A DNA stretch of 64,000 bases, from the NCBI GenBank assembly GCA_034638255.1, contig JAWPGT010000004.1, forward strand, positions 248,001 through 312,000. The letters are read 5' to 3'. The position numbers and the translations under genes are program-made. The notes beneath the pieces were generated by a model, which was not told the origin of the DNA, ran no database searches, and saw only the letters and a program-made list of their open reading frames with translations. Positions within the stretch are counted from its first letter, which is position 1. Each line of letters opens with the position of its first letter. The DNA is from Coprinus comatus (Eukaryota; Basidiomycota; Agaricomycetes; Agaricales; Agaricaceae). Shown here one piece after another: positions 51,250 through 64,000 of the stretch.

Positions 51250-54160
51250 ATGAACGCCACAGAGAAGGAAGAAAGTCACAGGTCCTCTAAACACAGACAT
51301 AGAGACCACGACAGAGATAAAGAAAAGGAAAAGAAAGAAAGAAAACACAGGTCTCACGACAAGGACAAGGAGGATTCAGAAAAGAAGCATAAGAAACGGC
51401 GTAAGCACGAGGATGATCATGAAGAGAGTAGCAGCCGAAAGCATAAACATAGGAAAAAGGATAAGGAAGATAAGGGCAGTAGAAATAGGGACAAAGATAA
51501 CTTGTCCATTGTAGATGATCATGTTACAGGGGATGATATGTGGGTAGAGAAAGATATTGGTATGGATGGAGAGCGGGTGCGTATAGTTACTATACTCAAC
51601 GATGTTAATATTCATGTTCAACTTAGGTCCTTGCTGCTGATATTCCAACTGCAGAAAGCCTTAGGATCACCTCCAGTGCAGAGCCTAATTCAAGCGAAAC
51701 AAAGTTACAACGAGATGAGTGGATGCTCCTTCCACCCAGTATACCTTCTGGTTCTTCTGGCGCTCCCACATCCAGAAGACCAGATATAGATAACGAAGAA
51801 TCTCTAACGGAAGACTATGGCGAATCTGCCTCGAATTCACGTTCAACAGGAGGAGGTGTTGACTTCTTTTCCGGCCTCGGTACAGAACGACAGAAAAAGG
51901 AACGGCCAGAAAAGCCCAACCCAGACAAGGTAAGTTGCTTTCAGTGTGCCTTTGGTTTGAGCTGAAATCTTCAACAGCCGGTTATAAGTTCCAAGGAACT
52001 TAACCAGGACTTGAAGGATGGCAAAACTATGGATTTTGATGCACCCCCTCCACCTGAACAAACCGTAACACCAGGAGGCCCAGGCTCTTCGTGGAGGATG
52101 ATGCGCCTACGTCGTGTCTATGAAACAGCTGAAGAAGAAGGTCGTTCGATCGAAGAGGTCGCAATTGAACGGTTCGGCTCACTTCGCATGTTCGAAGATG
52201 CTCAAGAAGAACGACGAACTCTCGACGAACGCGCTGGCAAAAAGGCAGAACGCGGCCGTGGTAGGCACGATCAAAATCAATCTCGTACAGTAGAGATTGG
52301 TACGGGTGGAGAGAAGAAGCTTATGTTTACGGATATTGGTGGGAGTGGTGGTTCCAGTAGAAGTTCATCTTTTCGACGGCCTGGAGCGTTGACGGGTGAT
52401 AGCGCACCTTCTACGCCTTCACCGCCTGATCGTATGCCCACAAATAAACGACTCGACTCGCTTCGACTGCCTTCACAGATCAATTCACCGCTCGCTCAGT
52501 CCCATACCCCTATCCCTTCTGTTATGACGCCTCCGCCACAACAAGCATCCGGTGCGAAGGGGAGGGCGTTGTCACCATCTTCTCTGAATAAACTTCAAGC
52601 TAAGGTTCTGCGTGCCAAGTTAATGGGAGCTCCCAATGCGGATACGTTAGAACGAGAATATGATGAAGAAGTTAAGAAATCGAACGGCGGTGGCGAGTCG
52701 AGTAACAATGTGAGGACGAAGGTAGAAGTCTTACCGACTTTGGATATCAGGGGCAGATTGTATGACGTCGGTTACGGGAAACAAGATGAAGAAAATCTAC
52801 CAGGGAATAGGAGGAAGAAGGAGGAGAAGGTATTTGTTCAGAGTGGTCTCATGGGTTCATTCTCATTCTTACTTCCATAGTTTGAATCTCATGACCGCAA
52901 GACTGGTGAAATTATACGATACAATGCCGACGACGATAAGATGACCCTTGGCGAGATGTTGCGACAGGAGAGATTTGGCGCTGGTATGTCGGATCAGAAA
53001 GACTTGGATGCGCAGTTCGCGAAAGCTATCATCGGTGACGGAAAGTTCGAGGTTTGTACCATTCAAAATGTGGCCGCTCGATCTAACCTGTTCTCCAGAA
53101 CGACCTAGACTATATGGATGATAACGCCGCCAACTGGGTCGACAGAAGATGCGGTCAGATGCCATGAAACGCCAGTTCGCGATCCATGGTACGTTGTTCT
53201 GAGTAGATTTCTCCGCTGGTGTCGGTATCTTATACTTAGTATCTAGATTTCAAGAAAACACAGCAAGTTTTGTCGTCTTGTCCATTCTGCTATGGAGAGG
53301 ATGACTCGCTTCCAAAAGCACCAGTCGTTGCAATGGGTACTCGAACATATCTCTCATGCACTACTTTCGAAGAGCTCGTCAAGGGACATTGTCTAATTGT
53401 CCCAATTCAGCATCATTTAAACATGCTTGAAGCTGACGATGATACTTGGGATGAAGTTCGGGTGGGTAATTTTTTGGAGCTATGGATAAAATGCAACTAA
53501 CGATCTTATAGAACTTTATGAAGTGTCTCATGCGCATGTTCGCGGACATGGACATGGGTGTTGTATTCTATGAAACTGTTATATCTCTTAAGTGGCAAAA
53601 GCACACATGCATAGAATGTGTACCCCTGCCCTGGGAACAATTTGAGTTAATACCAGGGTATTTCAAGGTGTGTATTAGCCGGGTATTCAGGATATTTGCT
53701 ATTGACGAAGACGGAAAAGGAATCCATATTAATGTCGGAGGCGGAGTGGTCTCAGCACAAGAAATTGATTGATTTTTCCGCAAGACCTGGTGGCTTCCGT
53801 CGTGCAATGGTTCCCAACTTACCATATTTTATGGTTCAATTCGATTACAAGGGCGAGAAGGGATACGGACACGTTATAGAAGGAACAGGGAAAGATATGG
53901 ATGAAGAAGTGGAGGAGGGTGAAAAAGGAGGTGGCGAGTTCCCCAAGTGAGCATGAAATGTTTTCTTAACTGATAGGACCGTGAATTTGTTTGGCAGATA
54001 CTTTGCGGGAGAAATCATCGGCAATGTGTTAGAGTTGGAGCCACGTCGATGGAGGCACCCGAGGAATATTGATTTCCGAAGTAATAAGCAGAGAGTGAAG
54101 GATTTTAAAGGGATGTACGAGCGATACGACTGGACGGGTATGATAGAACAAGAACAGTAG
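51250..54160 (+). CDS. CWF19: Spliceosome factor CWF19 with a one-base frameshift
   Basis: CWF19-type factors act in spliceosome disassembly and late splicing. Nine exons: 51250-51576, 51627-51929, 51978-52829, 52881-53051, 53099-53188, 53247-53461, 53512-53667, 53720-53946 and 53998-54160. The N-terminus is a Lys/Arg/His/Asp-rich disordered region; the middle has WRMMRLRRVYETAEEEGRS and MTLGEMLRQERFG; the C-terminus holds the paired CwfJ domains (SCPFCYGED; HCLIVPIQHH; YFMVQFDYK; RRWRHPRNIDF). Exon lengths total 2,504 nt, one short of a multiple of three. In exon 5, after ..DYMDDNAA, the frame must shift at about 53132 to read the conserved K-LGRQKMRSDAMKRQFA. All other borders are intact. 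A missing A in the assembly is the likeliest cause. Confidence 0.9.
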
Positions 54161-54173
54161 TGTATTATTAGAT

Positions 54174-55903
54174 ATGATGGGATCAAATGAAAATGACAAG
54201 CGAAGAGGCTACCACTCCCACTCAGTCTGTACACCGATGCCTCAGCCTTTTCCCACACGACGCGAGGCTCTCCTCGTCACCCTCCTCTTTCTCTTCCTCC
54301 TTCTCATCCCACACAGGCCCAACCACTCCCCACCCGTCTCGTCTTCAGATGTCTTCTGGAATTCATCCCGTGCTGAACACATTACTCCAATCGAAACACG
54401 CTTGTCATGGAACCCAGGTCAGCCACCCCAGACGAAGGTTGTGGCCCATGTACCAGGTACGAACGATTGCGCGTCGTGTTGTAACATTGAACTCATCCAT
54501 CACAGGATGGACAATCTTTGACAAGCTATATGTCTTGAATGGCATCCTTTACATTGTCTCAGACGACCCTAAATCATTACCCGATGTTGCAGACATACTG
54601 TCCATCGGCATATTCATCCTACCCGGGAAGGAGGCGGAAGAGAGTCGTCTACCCACGGACTCCGACATTAAAGTCATCAGCACACACGAGGCACAGGCAC
54701 TGTTTGGTATAGGTGCCACCATACTTGACGGTCTGACAGTACGTCGAATATTTGTTTCAAATGAGATTAATCTGCTCATTCAGTATTATAGTTCTTTGTG
54801 AATGACCCCTTCCAATTGTATATATCTCTTTTATCTACCCCAATAAGTTACTAATATTTATCCAGCGTGTCACATTACTACCACTGGTCTGCCGAGCTAT
54901 GGTTTGGATTTTGGCGTACATATTCTACATTGGACCCGGCCATCTCCAACGAAGGAAACACATCATTGCCGTTTGCTCGTCGAATCATGTTCAGTCACCT
55001 AGATGCTCGCCATTGGCGAGATTACTCGCATATGAATGAATGGGTTGTTCGTTCTTCCTTCCCATCTGCAACTATGGAATTCAAGAATGACTGGAAAGAC
55101 CGTGTTGAACTAGGCAAACCCTTCATCTTCGATCGAGTAATTGTCGCTGACCGTTCTGCTGCAATGCGTTCTCACAATTACCAACGATATCAGCGTACTG
55201 CTGCCGCTGCTTTCGCTCTGCCAGGAAGTGTTAACTGGTGGTCACCAATTCGCAACAGTGTCATACAGTTTGCTGGGCTAAATCCGGAAGTGGGTAGTGG
55301 AACGACAGGTACACCTGTTATTACCTATATTTCCCGCCAACATTGGGGCCGTCGGATGCTCATTCCTTCTCATCACGAAAAATTGGTGGAGGAGCTTTAC
55401 AAGCTTCGCGACCAATATGGATACGAGGTGAACATAGTGGAAGCCGAGAAGATGTCGCGAGTTGATCAGATTCGTCTAGCTGCTCGAACAACAGTAAATT
55501 TTTGTGTTTTCTTGATGTCGTTACCATTGCTCATTGTAAACGTCCCTGTAGATCCTTATGGGTGTTCACGGGAACGGTCTTACTTCCCTAGTATGGATGA
55601 AACCAACTCCTCGGACGACTGTCATGGAATTCTTCTCGCCAGGGGGTTTTGCACATGATTACGAATATACAACACGCGCCCTTCGAATGGTGCACTATGG
55701 ATTCTGGAACGACAGGTACGTCTCTCTATCCTTACTCCTGTTTTTCCTTCGCTCATCCTGATAATAGAACATTCACAAGCCCGGGCCTACCACCTCCTGT
55801 TTATAATGATGAGTTCCAAGGAAATTCAATTCCCATAGACGGTGCCCTCGTCGCTAGGTTATGCGTTGAACGCCTCTCTCTAGCCGCTGAAGTAGACGAT
55901 TAG
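54174..55903 (+). CDS. Type II membrane glycosyltransferase, GT61/DUF563 family
   Basis: Golgi-type glycosyltransferase; GT61 members transfer xylose, GlcNAc or other sugars to proteins or polysaccharides. Six exons (54174-54456, 54506-54738, 54792-54817, 54866-55493, 55552-55715, 55768-55903) sum to 1,470 nt, 489 residues. An N-terminal anchor (ALLVTLLFLFLLLIP, ~32-46) follows a short basic cytosolic tail. Family blocks: HYYHWSAELWFGFWRTY, a FDRVIVADRSAAMR segment, VITYISRQHWGRRML, and the signature GVHGNGLTSLVWMKP followed by VMEFF. Acceptor and linkage cannot be inferred. The start lies 13 bp after the CWF19 stop; a second in-frame ATG follows at 54177. Confidence 0.88.
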
Positions 55904-56667
55904 TTCATTTCCTATGTGCTCTGCTTTCCTTCCTTGCTCGCACTCCTTTCGCTTTCGAACTTTTTCTTACTATACATTACCTTTCGACTTTCAGCTTTTG
56001 AATGTTATTGTCGTACACAACAAGGGACTCTTTGTAGCACATCATTATACCTCTTCTAACATAGTTTATTCACCGGCATATCTCTGCCGACATTCCTACA
56101 GAAGTTACTATAACTTGTCAAACTCAATAGAAAGACATGTACCTTCATAATATATTCATCTCTAGTTTTTGTCTTGATTTCTTTTTAAATAAATATTGTA
56201 ACAAACACGTGTACAACTACGGATACATGTGTATTTGTGAAGCAGTAGTGACTACAAAGTGAGATCTATTGAATACAAAAAAAAATGTCAGTCCACAAAT
56301 ATTGTACTTGTAACCTTCCCGTGTTCAATCTAAAAACTGTAAATCCGCTATAAAAACCCTTTTTCCGACGAGGCCCACGCAAAACCACAAACAACCATAA
56401 AAGCAAGAGCAGGAGAGAACCTAACGGGTATATGGGATCAAAGCAAGCGGATAGTGTGGATATGTAGATGAGCGAGATGGTGATGATAGGAAAGTCAAAC
56501 AAGAGTGCGTTGTTCAAAAGCAAGAGAGCATAGAGGAAAGGAAAACTATAACTGAAGATAAGGCAGAAGTAAATCATAATGTTATGTTGTCTTTTATCTT
56601 GATGTTACCGTTCATAGACATATTATAACTTGGCTTGGCTTGAGAATTGAGGAGTAGGCGAAGCCTA
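55904..56667. other. Convergent 3' intergenic region
   Basis: About 760 bp between the converging glycosyltransferase and phytochrome genes; AT-rich, presumably 3' UTRs. A hydrophobic minus-strand ORF near 56.3-56.6 kb has no supporting features. No RNA gene was recognised. Confidence 0.5.
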
Positions 56668-59600
56668 TCATTTGTCGTGTACATCGATATTCGTTGTACC
56701 CCTTAACCAACCACCGACTTCCCAATTCCCACCAAACTGGTAAACGTCACGATTCCTTTGCGCCGTATCCGTTATACCACTAAGCAAGACATTAAGTCGT
56801 TTGAAATCGATAGGCTTTAAAATCCAGCCGTCCATCCCATAATTACCAAGTTCTCCTCGTTGTTGTTCCAATAGCGAAGCCGATACGGCGAAGATTGGTA
56901 TACGTCCACCATTTAATCTATGCGAGAGTCGTTGTATATCTGAAGGTGATTCTTCCTTTTCTTTCTCGAGTACGCGGATTTGCTGGGTCGCTTTAAATCC
57001 ATCAACTATAGGCATTCTATTACAAATTGTTAAAAAAGCCTAGTAGCTCCATCGAAGGAAAATTTGAACGTACTGGATGTCCATAAGAACTACATCGAAT
57101 GCATTATCGGACTTGACTGTATCAATGCCTTCTTGTCCATTTGTAGCATTAACGACAGCATGCCCTTGCATAGTGAGTCGTTTAGCCAGTATACTTCGAT
57201 TTATATCATTATCCTATATAGTTTATTAGCTTATTAAAACAATCAATTTCTTACAAACGCACTTCAACTATCAGTATCCTCAATTTTTCCGACGTAGTTG
57301 TCGTTTCTGCGGTGACGCCTTTAGTACGTGTCCGCTTCTTCTGCCTTCCAACAGTAACAGACGGCAATGTATAGGCTGATTTAGACTTTGAAACCTCTTG
57401 ACCGAAATGATCAACCTTGACAGGTCGAATAGGCATACTGGATCCCGCAACTTCGAATGCACCCCGACCAGAGTTGAGCGGAACTGACAACGAAGAGGGA
57501 GCCGGAACATCAACTTGTGATGAGGTACGGGAAGATATTTTATTCGACGACAATGCCTCGATTAAGCTATCGATGTCATCTTTTGGGGGGTGCAGCAAGC
57601 TTGAAGGTTGTGAGAGGGGTTGCGAACGTAGGGATAATGCAGATTTTCTAGAGGGACTTGAAGAACTAGAACGTTCTGATCCATCCATTGACAAGGCAAG
57701 AGGTATTAAGAATGAAAACCTGCTTCCTTCATTGACTTTGGAATCGACTCTCAGTTGACCACCGAGTTGTTCTACAATTCTTGCAACAATAGCTAATCCA
57801 AGGCCTAGCGGATGTGTTTATTATTGAGTGCGGCAGCACATATGCGTGCGCATATAGCATATACTTACCAACACCAGCCTCCGCATTAGAACGATTTTCG
57901 GAAGATTCAACTTGTTCGAATTCTCTAAAGATTTTCTCCAGTTTACCTTCTTCTATACCACAACCAGTGTCCACAACGACGATCTCTACGGCGGTGTGAT
58001 TAGAATCTCTCAAACCTTCTGGCTCGCCGAAGGTTTGACATGAAACAGAAATATTCCCACTTGTGGTATATTTAACTATCAAATCACTCAGTTTTATGTG
58101 ACAGATGTAAGAATAAAACAGTTAGAAGCACGTACGAGCATTAGCCGTCAAATTCTGAACCACAGTCCTTATTTTCCTTGAATCCCCAATAACCGTAGTC
58201 GGACTATCGGAAACATCAACAACAAACCCTATGTTTCTCCGCGCTGCTTCTTTCTGATAGATGAGCACTGCATCTTGGATAGTTCGATGAAGGTTTAACG
58301 GCTCGTTAAAAGATGTCTCATTTCCACTTTCTAAGCGTGTCAGATCCTAAAGTGCAATTGTACATCAAAACTCAGTGACAGCCATGAGAGAATGGCAACA
58401 TCTCAACGATGACATACCAACAAATCATTAATTGTAAATAGAAGACTCTGATAAATTAATTACAACACGTAAGTAAGCACGGAAACATTCCTTTCCTCGG
58501 AGTTGGGGATGACAAACCTTGGAAGCAGCATGGGACCGAGCTAAATTATCCCTTGTTTCGCGATCTAGTGGTCCATTCATAGCCATTTCTAGATAACTTG
58601 ATGTATGTCAATTCAAAGCAGACGAGAAGGAGAAAAAGACACCATCAACGAACTTGATAATATGATTGAGAGGGGTTCGAACTGATAAAGGAGTAACATC
58701 AATCATCGGAGCGCTGACAATGTTGAGATTCTTACCTTCGTGAGTTGCATTAGACAACAAGAGATTGGTCAAATTTGTTGTCTGTAATGCGCTCTGTTTT
58801 TGTCTCCAAACTTCGATGAACTGAGAAGGATTCATGATAAAGTTCATTTCTCTCGTGGATCACTGTGATGAATCGATTCCCAACATACCTTTCCATATAC
58901 TAAAGCCAAAACACCGGCCGTTTCAAGCTGTTCGTTTGTCCATACACGACTACGTCCAACGACAGTTTCAGACCAAGTCTTGAATGATTTCCGAGGTTCC
59001 AGATATGCCTCATTATTATGAGATGCATTCTTGTACGGTTTCCCAGCCCAGCGAATATCTCTCATTTGACCCTGCCTTAGGAATGCAATAAAATCCGTAC
59101 CACCGCTTGACAGAGACACATAAAGTAAACCAGCAATAACCTCAAAGCCTAATGAACATATTTAATTCAGGAGTGACTTTTTGTAGCACAACCTAGATCC
59201 TACCTGTGGTCAGTTGTAAATCAGGAAAATCGTTAATGACAGCCTGTGAAGCTTGAATCGTACTTCGGCAAGATTGTTTAAATTACCGAATCGTAGGAAT
59301 TAAACAACTCACTCAAATTGCTTAAGCCGCAGATATTCCGCCATGATCAATATTTCCTGACCATGTTGATTCGAGCCCAGGATCTTGGCTCCTTCGCCAA
59401 TGACCAAGATCCCAAAGTCGGCATCAAACAAACCTAAGAGATCATCGGCATTACTAACAATATATCCAGTCTAATGGGTGATATATAAATAACCAAGCGG
59501 GGATGTTAGAATGTAAAATCATACACACCGGATGTTGATCAGATGACAAAGTATTGATCTAATTCAGACCAGGCCCATGAGAATTTTTTGAAAAGATTGT

Positions 59601-62600
59601 CAAGAACATCACGAACCAGCTTTCTTGTGTGCAACCGTTGAGGATAGCTGAGCCTTTCGATATTCCTCGAGATCGACTGACTAAGAAGCCGGAGCATCTG
59701 TCGAACAGGAAATGATACACGCATTCCGGAATCTCCATAAGAATGGCATGCGATCAAGCCCCAGAACTGATCGAAGGCCATTATCGACTAAGATCGACCC
59801 ACGATGCATGAAACAAAACGTTGTCATCGGTAACCCCTTAAACCGTCATGAAAGGGTATGATACATACAACTGACATCGAAGCTCGCACACCCATATTTT
59901 CAAGATCTAACATTGTGGATACTCAGGTCAACGGAAGTATTAAATCGATGGGGAACGTACATTTGATGTGTATTGGGCTCATGGCGCGTAGATAGCAGTA
60001 TGTCATGTTCTGAATCGTTCTGTTACATCTTGTAGCAGTAACAGACGAACGAACAGACACTTACCAAGGGTTTCTCGAGATCTTCCTTGGATCTGACGAC
60101 CATTCTAGCAGTGGGTTGGGACCGGTCATACAATACCCTAATCTTGTCTAATACAAGAATAATTAAATAATTGAACCACGAATATTCAGGAAGATTTACT
60201 GATCATATACATGTCGCGTGCCTGTCAATAGGACGCTGCAATTCAGAAAATGGACCAAACGTTTCAGAAGAGTAAACTTATACCTGTTTTGGAATATCAG
60301 CCGCAGGAAAATGAAGACCTTTATACAAATCGTTTGTGTGGTTCCGATCCACAAGTTCTGCTACAACCTGTCCGTTCCAATTTTCATCGAACTGGTAAAT
60401 TAAAACTCTATGAAACTGAGTTAAATCTTTGAGTACGCCAACCGTCACATTCAATAAGGTGCTCAAGTCTTGGGTAGCACCTATTTGCTCATCAATCTGA
60501 GCTATGGCGGCAAAGACGTCCATCATGCCCACCGTACCACCTGACGTCATATGGCGTCTTCGTTTCCTAGTGCTCTGGGCGGATTGAGGAAGAGTAGAAG
60601 GCGTGAAGTCGGCAGAAGGCGATGACGAATGCGCTCCAGAAAAAGAGCTACTCTTCTGGGTCAACCTTCTCATGCGCTCGAGTGCGGGTAGAGGCTTAGC
60701 ATGATTGGTAGTGCTCTCCAAAATATCTTCTGCACTAGGCATCCAACCATCTTGTCCTTGCGAGTCAGCATATGACAGTGTTGCATTCGATTTTGAATCA
60801 TTAGCACCAGGCTGGGACAACCTGAGGGGAGCATCATAGGTCATAGACGAGAATATAGGTTGTTCGTGCTCCGGGTGACTAGGTATTGGATGGGACTTCA
60901 GTCTGTTTTCAGAACCTGATGAAAGAGCCTGAGATTTATTGAGAGGGACTATATTCATGGGTGGATATAACGGGTTGAATATATCATGTTCCAATTCGAA
61001 TTCTATGACAATAAGCCCTGGTTTATCTTTTTCAGTGGAAGCTCTGTGTATACCACACCAACAGGTCCAGTGCCTGCGGGTTTCCAATTGTAAAGGGTCG
61101 CTTCCCATATCATATGCAAGAGGTACAGATCCTGGTTCTCCCCAGCCACTTAAAGTGAAAACCTGAGGTGAGTTGTCTTCTTCTGAGCCCACGTAGATTG
61201 GATCAAGGAGATATTGTACGTTATCCCACAGTGTTCCTGCTGAGCTCTCTAATAGAGTATCTGTGAAACACTCCAGAGAAAATAGATAATGGGGTGACAA
61301 GCCCAAGAGTTCTGTCGAATTCTACCATTGACATTTTAAGAGGCAAGTCGTATGCATACGGTTGTCGACACTAACCTCAGACACCTGCTTTACTAACATT
61401 ATATCCTCCTGCATTTCAACCGCGACTAGCACCCCGAAACCTTGCACAGCACCTGGGGTATGGATAGGCTACAGAAATCAATCTCGTGAGGCTATACAAC
61501 TTTCATAAACCATGGTACCAACCTCGTCTTCGCATCTTTGTAGTCTACCTTCCCGACCGACCACAACATGATTGCCATGCTCGTCCTGTGCATACTGAAG
61601 CCGACAGGCTAAATAGTCCCTGTTTTCGCCACTTGATTTTAATCCTTGACTGTTATATAGTATATATTGGTTATTAGGAAAGGAAGGAAGCTTTTTATTT
61701 CCGAATTGTGATCCAGAATGGGAATGTCCACCTTCACTATCTGAGGTATTACCTCTACCAACTTCTGAGGAAGCATTTTTGGGTTGGTCTGTACCAGATA
61801 ATGTGTGGACTCCCATTGGTTCGGACGAAGCAGAAAAATATTTACTGCTATCAGATCCTCCATTAGCAGAATGATCCGAGGAAGCAGATTCGGATCCTCG
61901 ATGTTTTCCGGGAGATGTACACTGCAGTGAAGATCTATTTGATATCGACCCAGACCGTCGCTCGCTGGCACCAGGAGAGTGTAGGGGTGGAAGGTGTACT
62001 AGTCCATATTGCGAGGGATTGAACGGCAAATTCGGAGCATCGAATACAGTTTCCGAGATAACAGTAGTTCCGGATTCAGACAGAGATACAGCATCAACTG
62101 GAGGTAGAGGCTCAAATGTGAACGATGATTCGGGAGTTTTCGATGTCTCATGGAAGGGAATCGGCGAGTGGACCTTGTCAGACTCTGTAGAAGCGGAAGG
62201 AGGGAAAATAGGGGGAATTGAACTATCCAAGAGGTCTTGTGGTACAATGTAATCTGTGACATCTCTATGCGGGGCATTTGTGGTGGGTAAGGGAGGAGGT
62301 GGAACTGCCAGTGTGGGTAGGAGAAATGCGCTTGCTGTCAAAGCAGGGCCTACAACAACGGGCAATGGAGCAGATTCATATTGCTGGCCCGGAAGTTGGC
62401 TGGTGGGTTCAAGAGCGACGTCGGGTGATGATGAAGTCAGTTCGACAGGATAGACGGTGGAGAATGTTCTTGGAATATTGGGATCCCCCTGTTCTGCGGG
62501 AAAATGCCTAAAATTTGGAGTGGATATGTTTCGTTTGAGTGAAGAGTCAGTGTATTGATACGGGACGTGCGATGTGTCATAAAGTAGGCTGGCGACAGGT

Positions 62601-62956
62601 TCTGAAGTGTTGGATGAAGAGTTCTCATTTTCTGGGGTCTGCGGCGTAACAGGACACGTAAAAGCTGCTGCCGCTCTAATCTTGTTATCTCGTTCTCCCG
62701 GTCCCAATTTCAAAGGATTCCCATTCTCTTCTCCATCCTCGAGAAGATTGCCAACTTCCTGGCGAAGCCGTAAAGGCTTCGGGTCGGGATTGACAACAAG
62801 ACCGTATAAGGAACCAGGAGTGGTAGCAACCTGGTCGGCAGAGCTGGACCTGTGAACATTGGGTGCAGGCTGGATGGCAGAAAGAAGAGAGCGGGTGGGA
62901 TAGACAAAGCTCTGCTTGGAGGACGTGGTCAGAAGGTGCTTGGCTTCGTCTGGCAT
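56668..62956 (-). CDS. Fungal phytochrome hybrid histidine kinase
   Basis: Red/far-red photoreceptor of the fungal Fph class. About 21 exons encode roughly 1,700 residues. The ~470-residue N-terminal extension is Ser/Pro-rich and disordered. The PAS domain opens with RCEDEPIHTPGAVQGFG, where Cys475 is the expected biliverdin-binding residue. The GAF domain has DENWNGQVVAE and FPAADIPKQARDMYMI, followed by the PHY domain with MSPIHIKYLENMGVRASMSV. The kinase has an H-box THEVRTPLNHII (phospho-His), an N-box region ending NALKYTTSG, G-boxes DTGCGIEEG and GLGLAIV, and a C-terminal receiver with phospho-acceptor Asp in VVLMDIQMPIVDG. The start is the ATG at 62956; the upstream frame has no ATG. 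All junctions checked through the GAF, PHY and HK regions stay in frame. Confidence 0.96.
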
Positions 62957-63042
62957 GTTGGGAGAGAGTCGGTGCAAATCACAGCTTCCCTATTTAGACG
63001 GTTGTGGACACCAATGACGTAGGCAATCAATCGTGTATATAT

Positions 63043-64000
63043 TTAGAACATGTTGAACATCTTTCGTATTGCATCCTGCACGCCCTCCTGCGCTCCAATA
63101 TAGTCATGTCCACCAAACCGTGCCTTTACAAGAGTCACCCGCCGTTTCTTTTCCGTGTCCCAGAAGCTTTCGACGTATCCGAACCCCGCCATATCTGTGT
63201 GCTTCACAATCGAGTCTCTCTTCTCCTTGCGCTCCTTTATCGAACGTGTCATGTCTTCGTATTCAGCTTTCGAGGCGGTTATGGCATTCGCTGGCAGTTT
63301 TAGTTCCGGCAGAAGTCTGTCTATGAATGCGTTGAACAATACATCCGAGTGGGCGTCCGGAATGTCCCAATCATCCTCTGCATGAGCAATGAGCACCGGA
63401 CCATTGATGTCCTGATATCTTGTTTAGTAGAGAATCACGCATGAAACATAATAGCATACCGGCACGGCCTTGAGTGTATCGAATTTATGGGTCAGTGCCC
63501 ATGTTAAAAGGTCTAAAAAGGTTGAGGAGCTATCTAGATAATCAAGTGTGATAAATACATACTCGTTGCCCAGGGAATCATGGCCAGCGGTTTAATGAGC
63601 GGCACCAGTTTAAAGATGTGGTAAGTATCCAGAAGTGTTCGTATGCTTGAGAAGGGCTGAAACCGCTCATCAACGAGTAACTCAGCCCATGAATCATAAT
63701 GAAACTCACACTTAGTAGTACAATGCCTCTGCATGCTATCCCATCGCGGGAAAGTTCCTTTGCCAGGCCCCCACCAACTCCCGTACCCAAGCTATGCCCG
63801 ACAATAAGTATATCATCAGAATGTACACCTTTCCTGATTAGCCAGTCCCAAGCAGCCCTAGCGTCACGTACAACTCCTGCTTCGCTCGGAGTACCCGTGC
63901 TGTCTGCAAATCCACGATAGTCAATGGCGAGAACGTTAGCACCAAGTCTAGAGGCAAATGCGGTATAGTGTTGAACCCGGACATGGAAAGCACGCGTCGC
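63043..64000 (-). CDS. Alpha/beta hydrolase (ABHD12-like lysophospholipase), N-terminus beyond window
   Basis: Serine hydrolase fold, truncated at the right edge. Visible blocks in order: NVLAIDYRGFADSTGTPSE (oxyanion side), the nucleophile elbow GHSLGTG, an acidic-residue block HAEDDWDIP supplying the catalytic Asp, and GGHDYIGAQEG supplying the His near the C-terminus. The arrangement matches the ABHD12/ABHD12-like branch, which hydrolyses lysophospholipids or monoacylglycerols at membranes. Introns lie near 63.41-63.46, 63.5-63.57 and 63.66-63.71 kb. The stop at 63043 is 86 bp upstream of the phytochrome start on the same strand. Substrate is inferred only by fold. Confidence 0.85.

Noticed and set aside
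52277..52483. ORF antisense to CWF19
   Set aside because: Antisense shadow of the Ser/Pro-rich CWF19 segment.
56266..56577. Hydrophobic minus-strand ORF downstream of the phytochrome gene
   Set aside because: F/L-rich translation of an AT-rich 3' region; no start context, splice logic or conserved motif.

Overview
The window is nuclear DNA from a filamentous basidiomycete, most likely an agaricomycete. The evidence is intron-dense genes with introns of about 47-110 nt, secreted AA9 cellulose oxygenases carrying fungal CBM1 modules, a fungal-type phytochrome hybrid kinase, and a full fungal set of housekeeping genes. No rRNA, tRNA, CRISPR array or transposon was recognised. Exon structures were derived by hand from GT/GC..AG junctions. 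Complete coding sums divide by three for nearly every multi-exon gene; the exceptions are discussed as frameshifts.

Layout, left to right. 1-6959 (-): N-terminal 2,214 residues of midasin, cut by the window edge. 7744-11664 (-): an F-box protein and a coiled-coil protein broken by a 71-bp tandem duplication. 12608-15945 (-): two tandem secreted AA9 oxygenases with CBM1. 16524-20680: VPS37 (-), RRP40 (+), EAF6 (-), RPT5 (+), arranged as two divergent pairs. 21100-22013 (+): a decayed third AA9 copy. 22211-23728 (+): an SSR4-like SWI/SNF subunit. 24483-26904 (-): a protein kinase with a long activation segment. 27160-28613 (+): HUT1-type nucleotide-sugar transporter. 28807-29831 (-): STYX-like pseudophosphatase. 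29968-31479 (+): CobW-type metal GTPase. 31571-33847 (-): POL12. 34298-34994 (-): endosulfine. 35245-37345 (-): unrecognised gene. 37493-41545 (+): PKC1. 41707-42120 (-): DAD1. 42586-47013 (-): CDC25-type RasGEF. 47167-51027 (-): EFL1. 51250-54160 (+): CWF19 with a one-base frameshift. 54174-55903 (+): GT61-type glycosyltransferase. 56668-62956 (-): phytochrome. 63043-64000 (-): alpha/beta hydrolase, cut by the right edge.

Functional themes. Midasin and EFL1 are both 60S ribosome maturation factors. RRP40 is an exosome subunit and CWF19 a spliceosome factor. CDC25, PKC1 and endosulfine belong to growth and stress signalling. The AA9 cluster, with one pseudogene 5 kb away, is the accessory part and shows duplication and decay. 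No operon-like or defence-like novel system was found. The most notable items are the duplication-frameshifted coiled-coil gene, the pseudophosphatase that keeps Cys but has lost the P-loop Arg, four GC-AG introns required by reading frame, the CWF19 frameshift, and the unrecognised gene at 35-37 kb.
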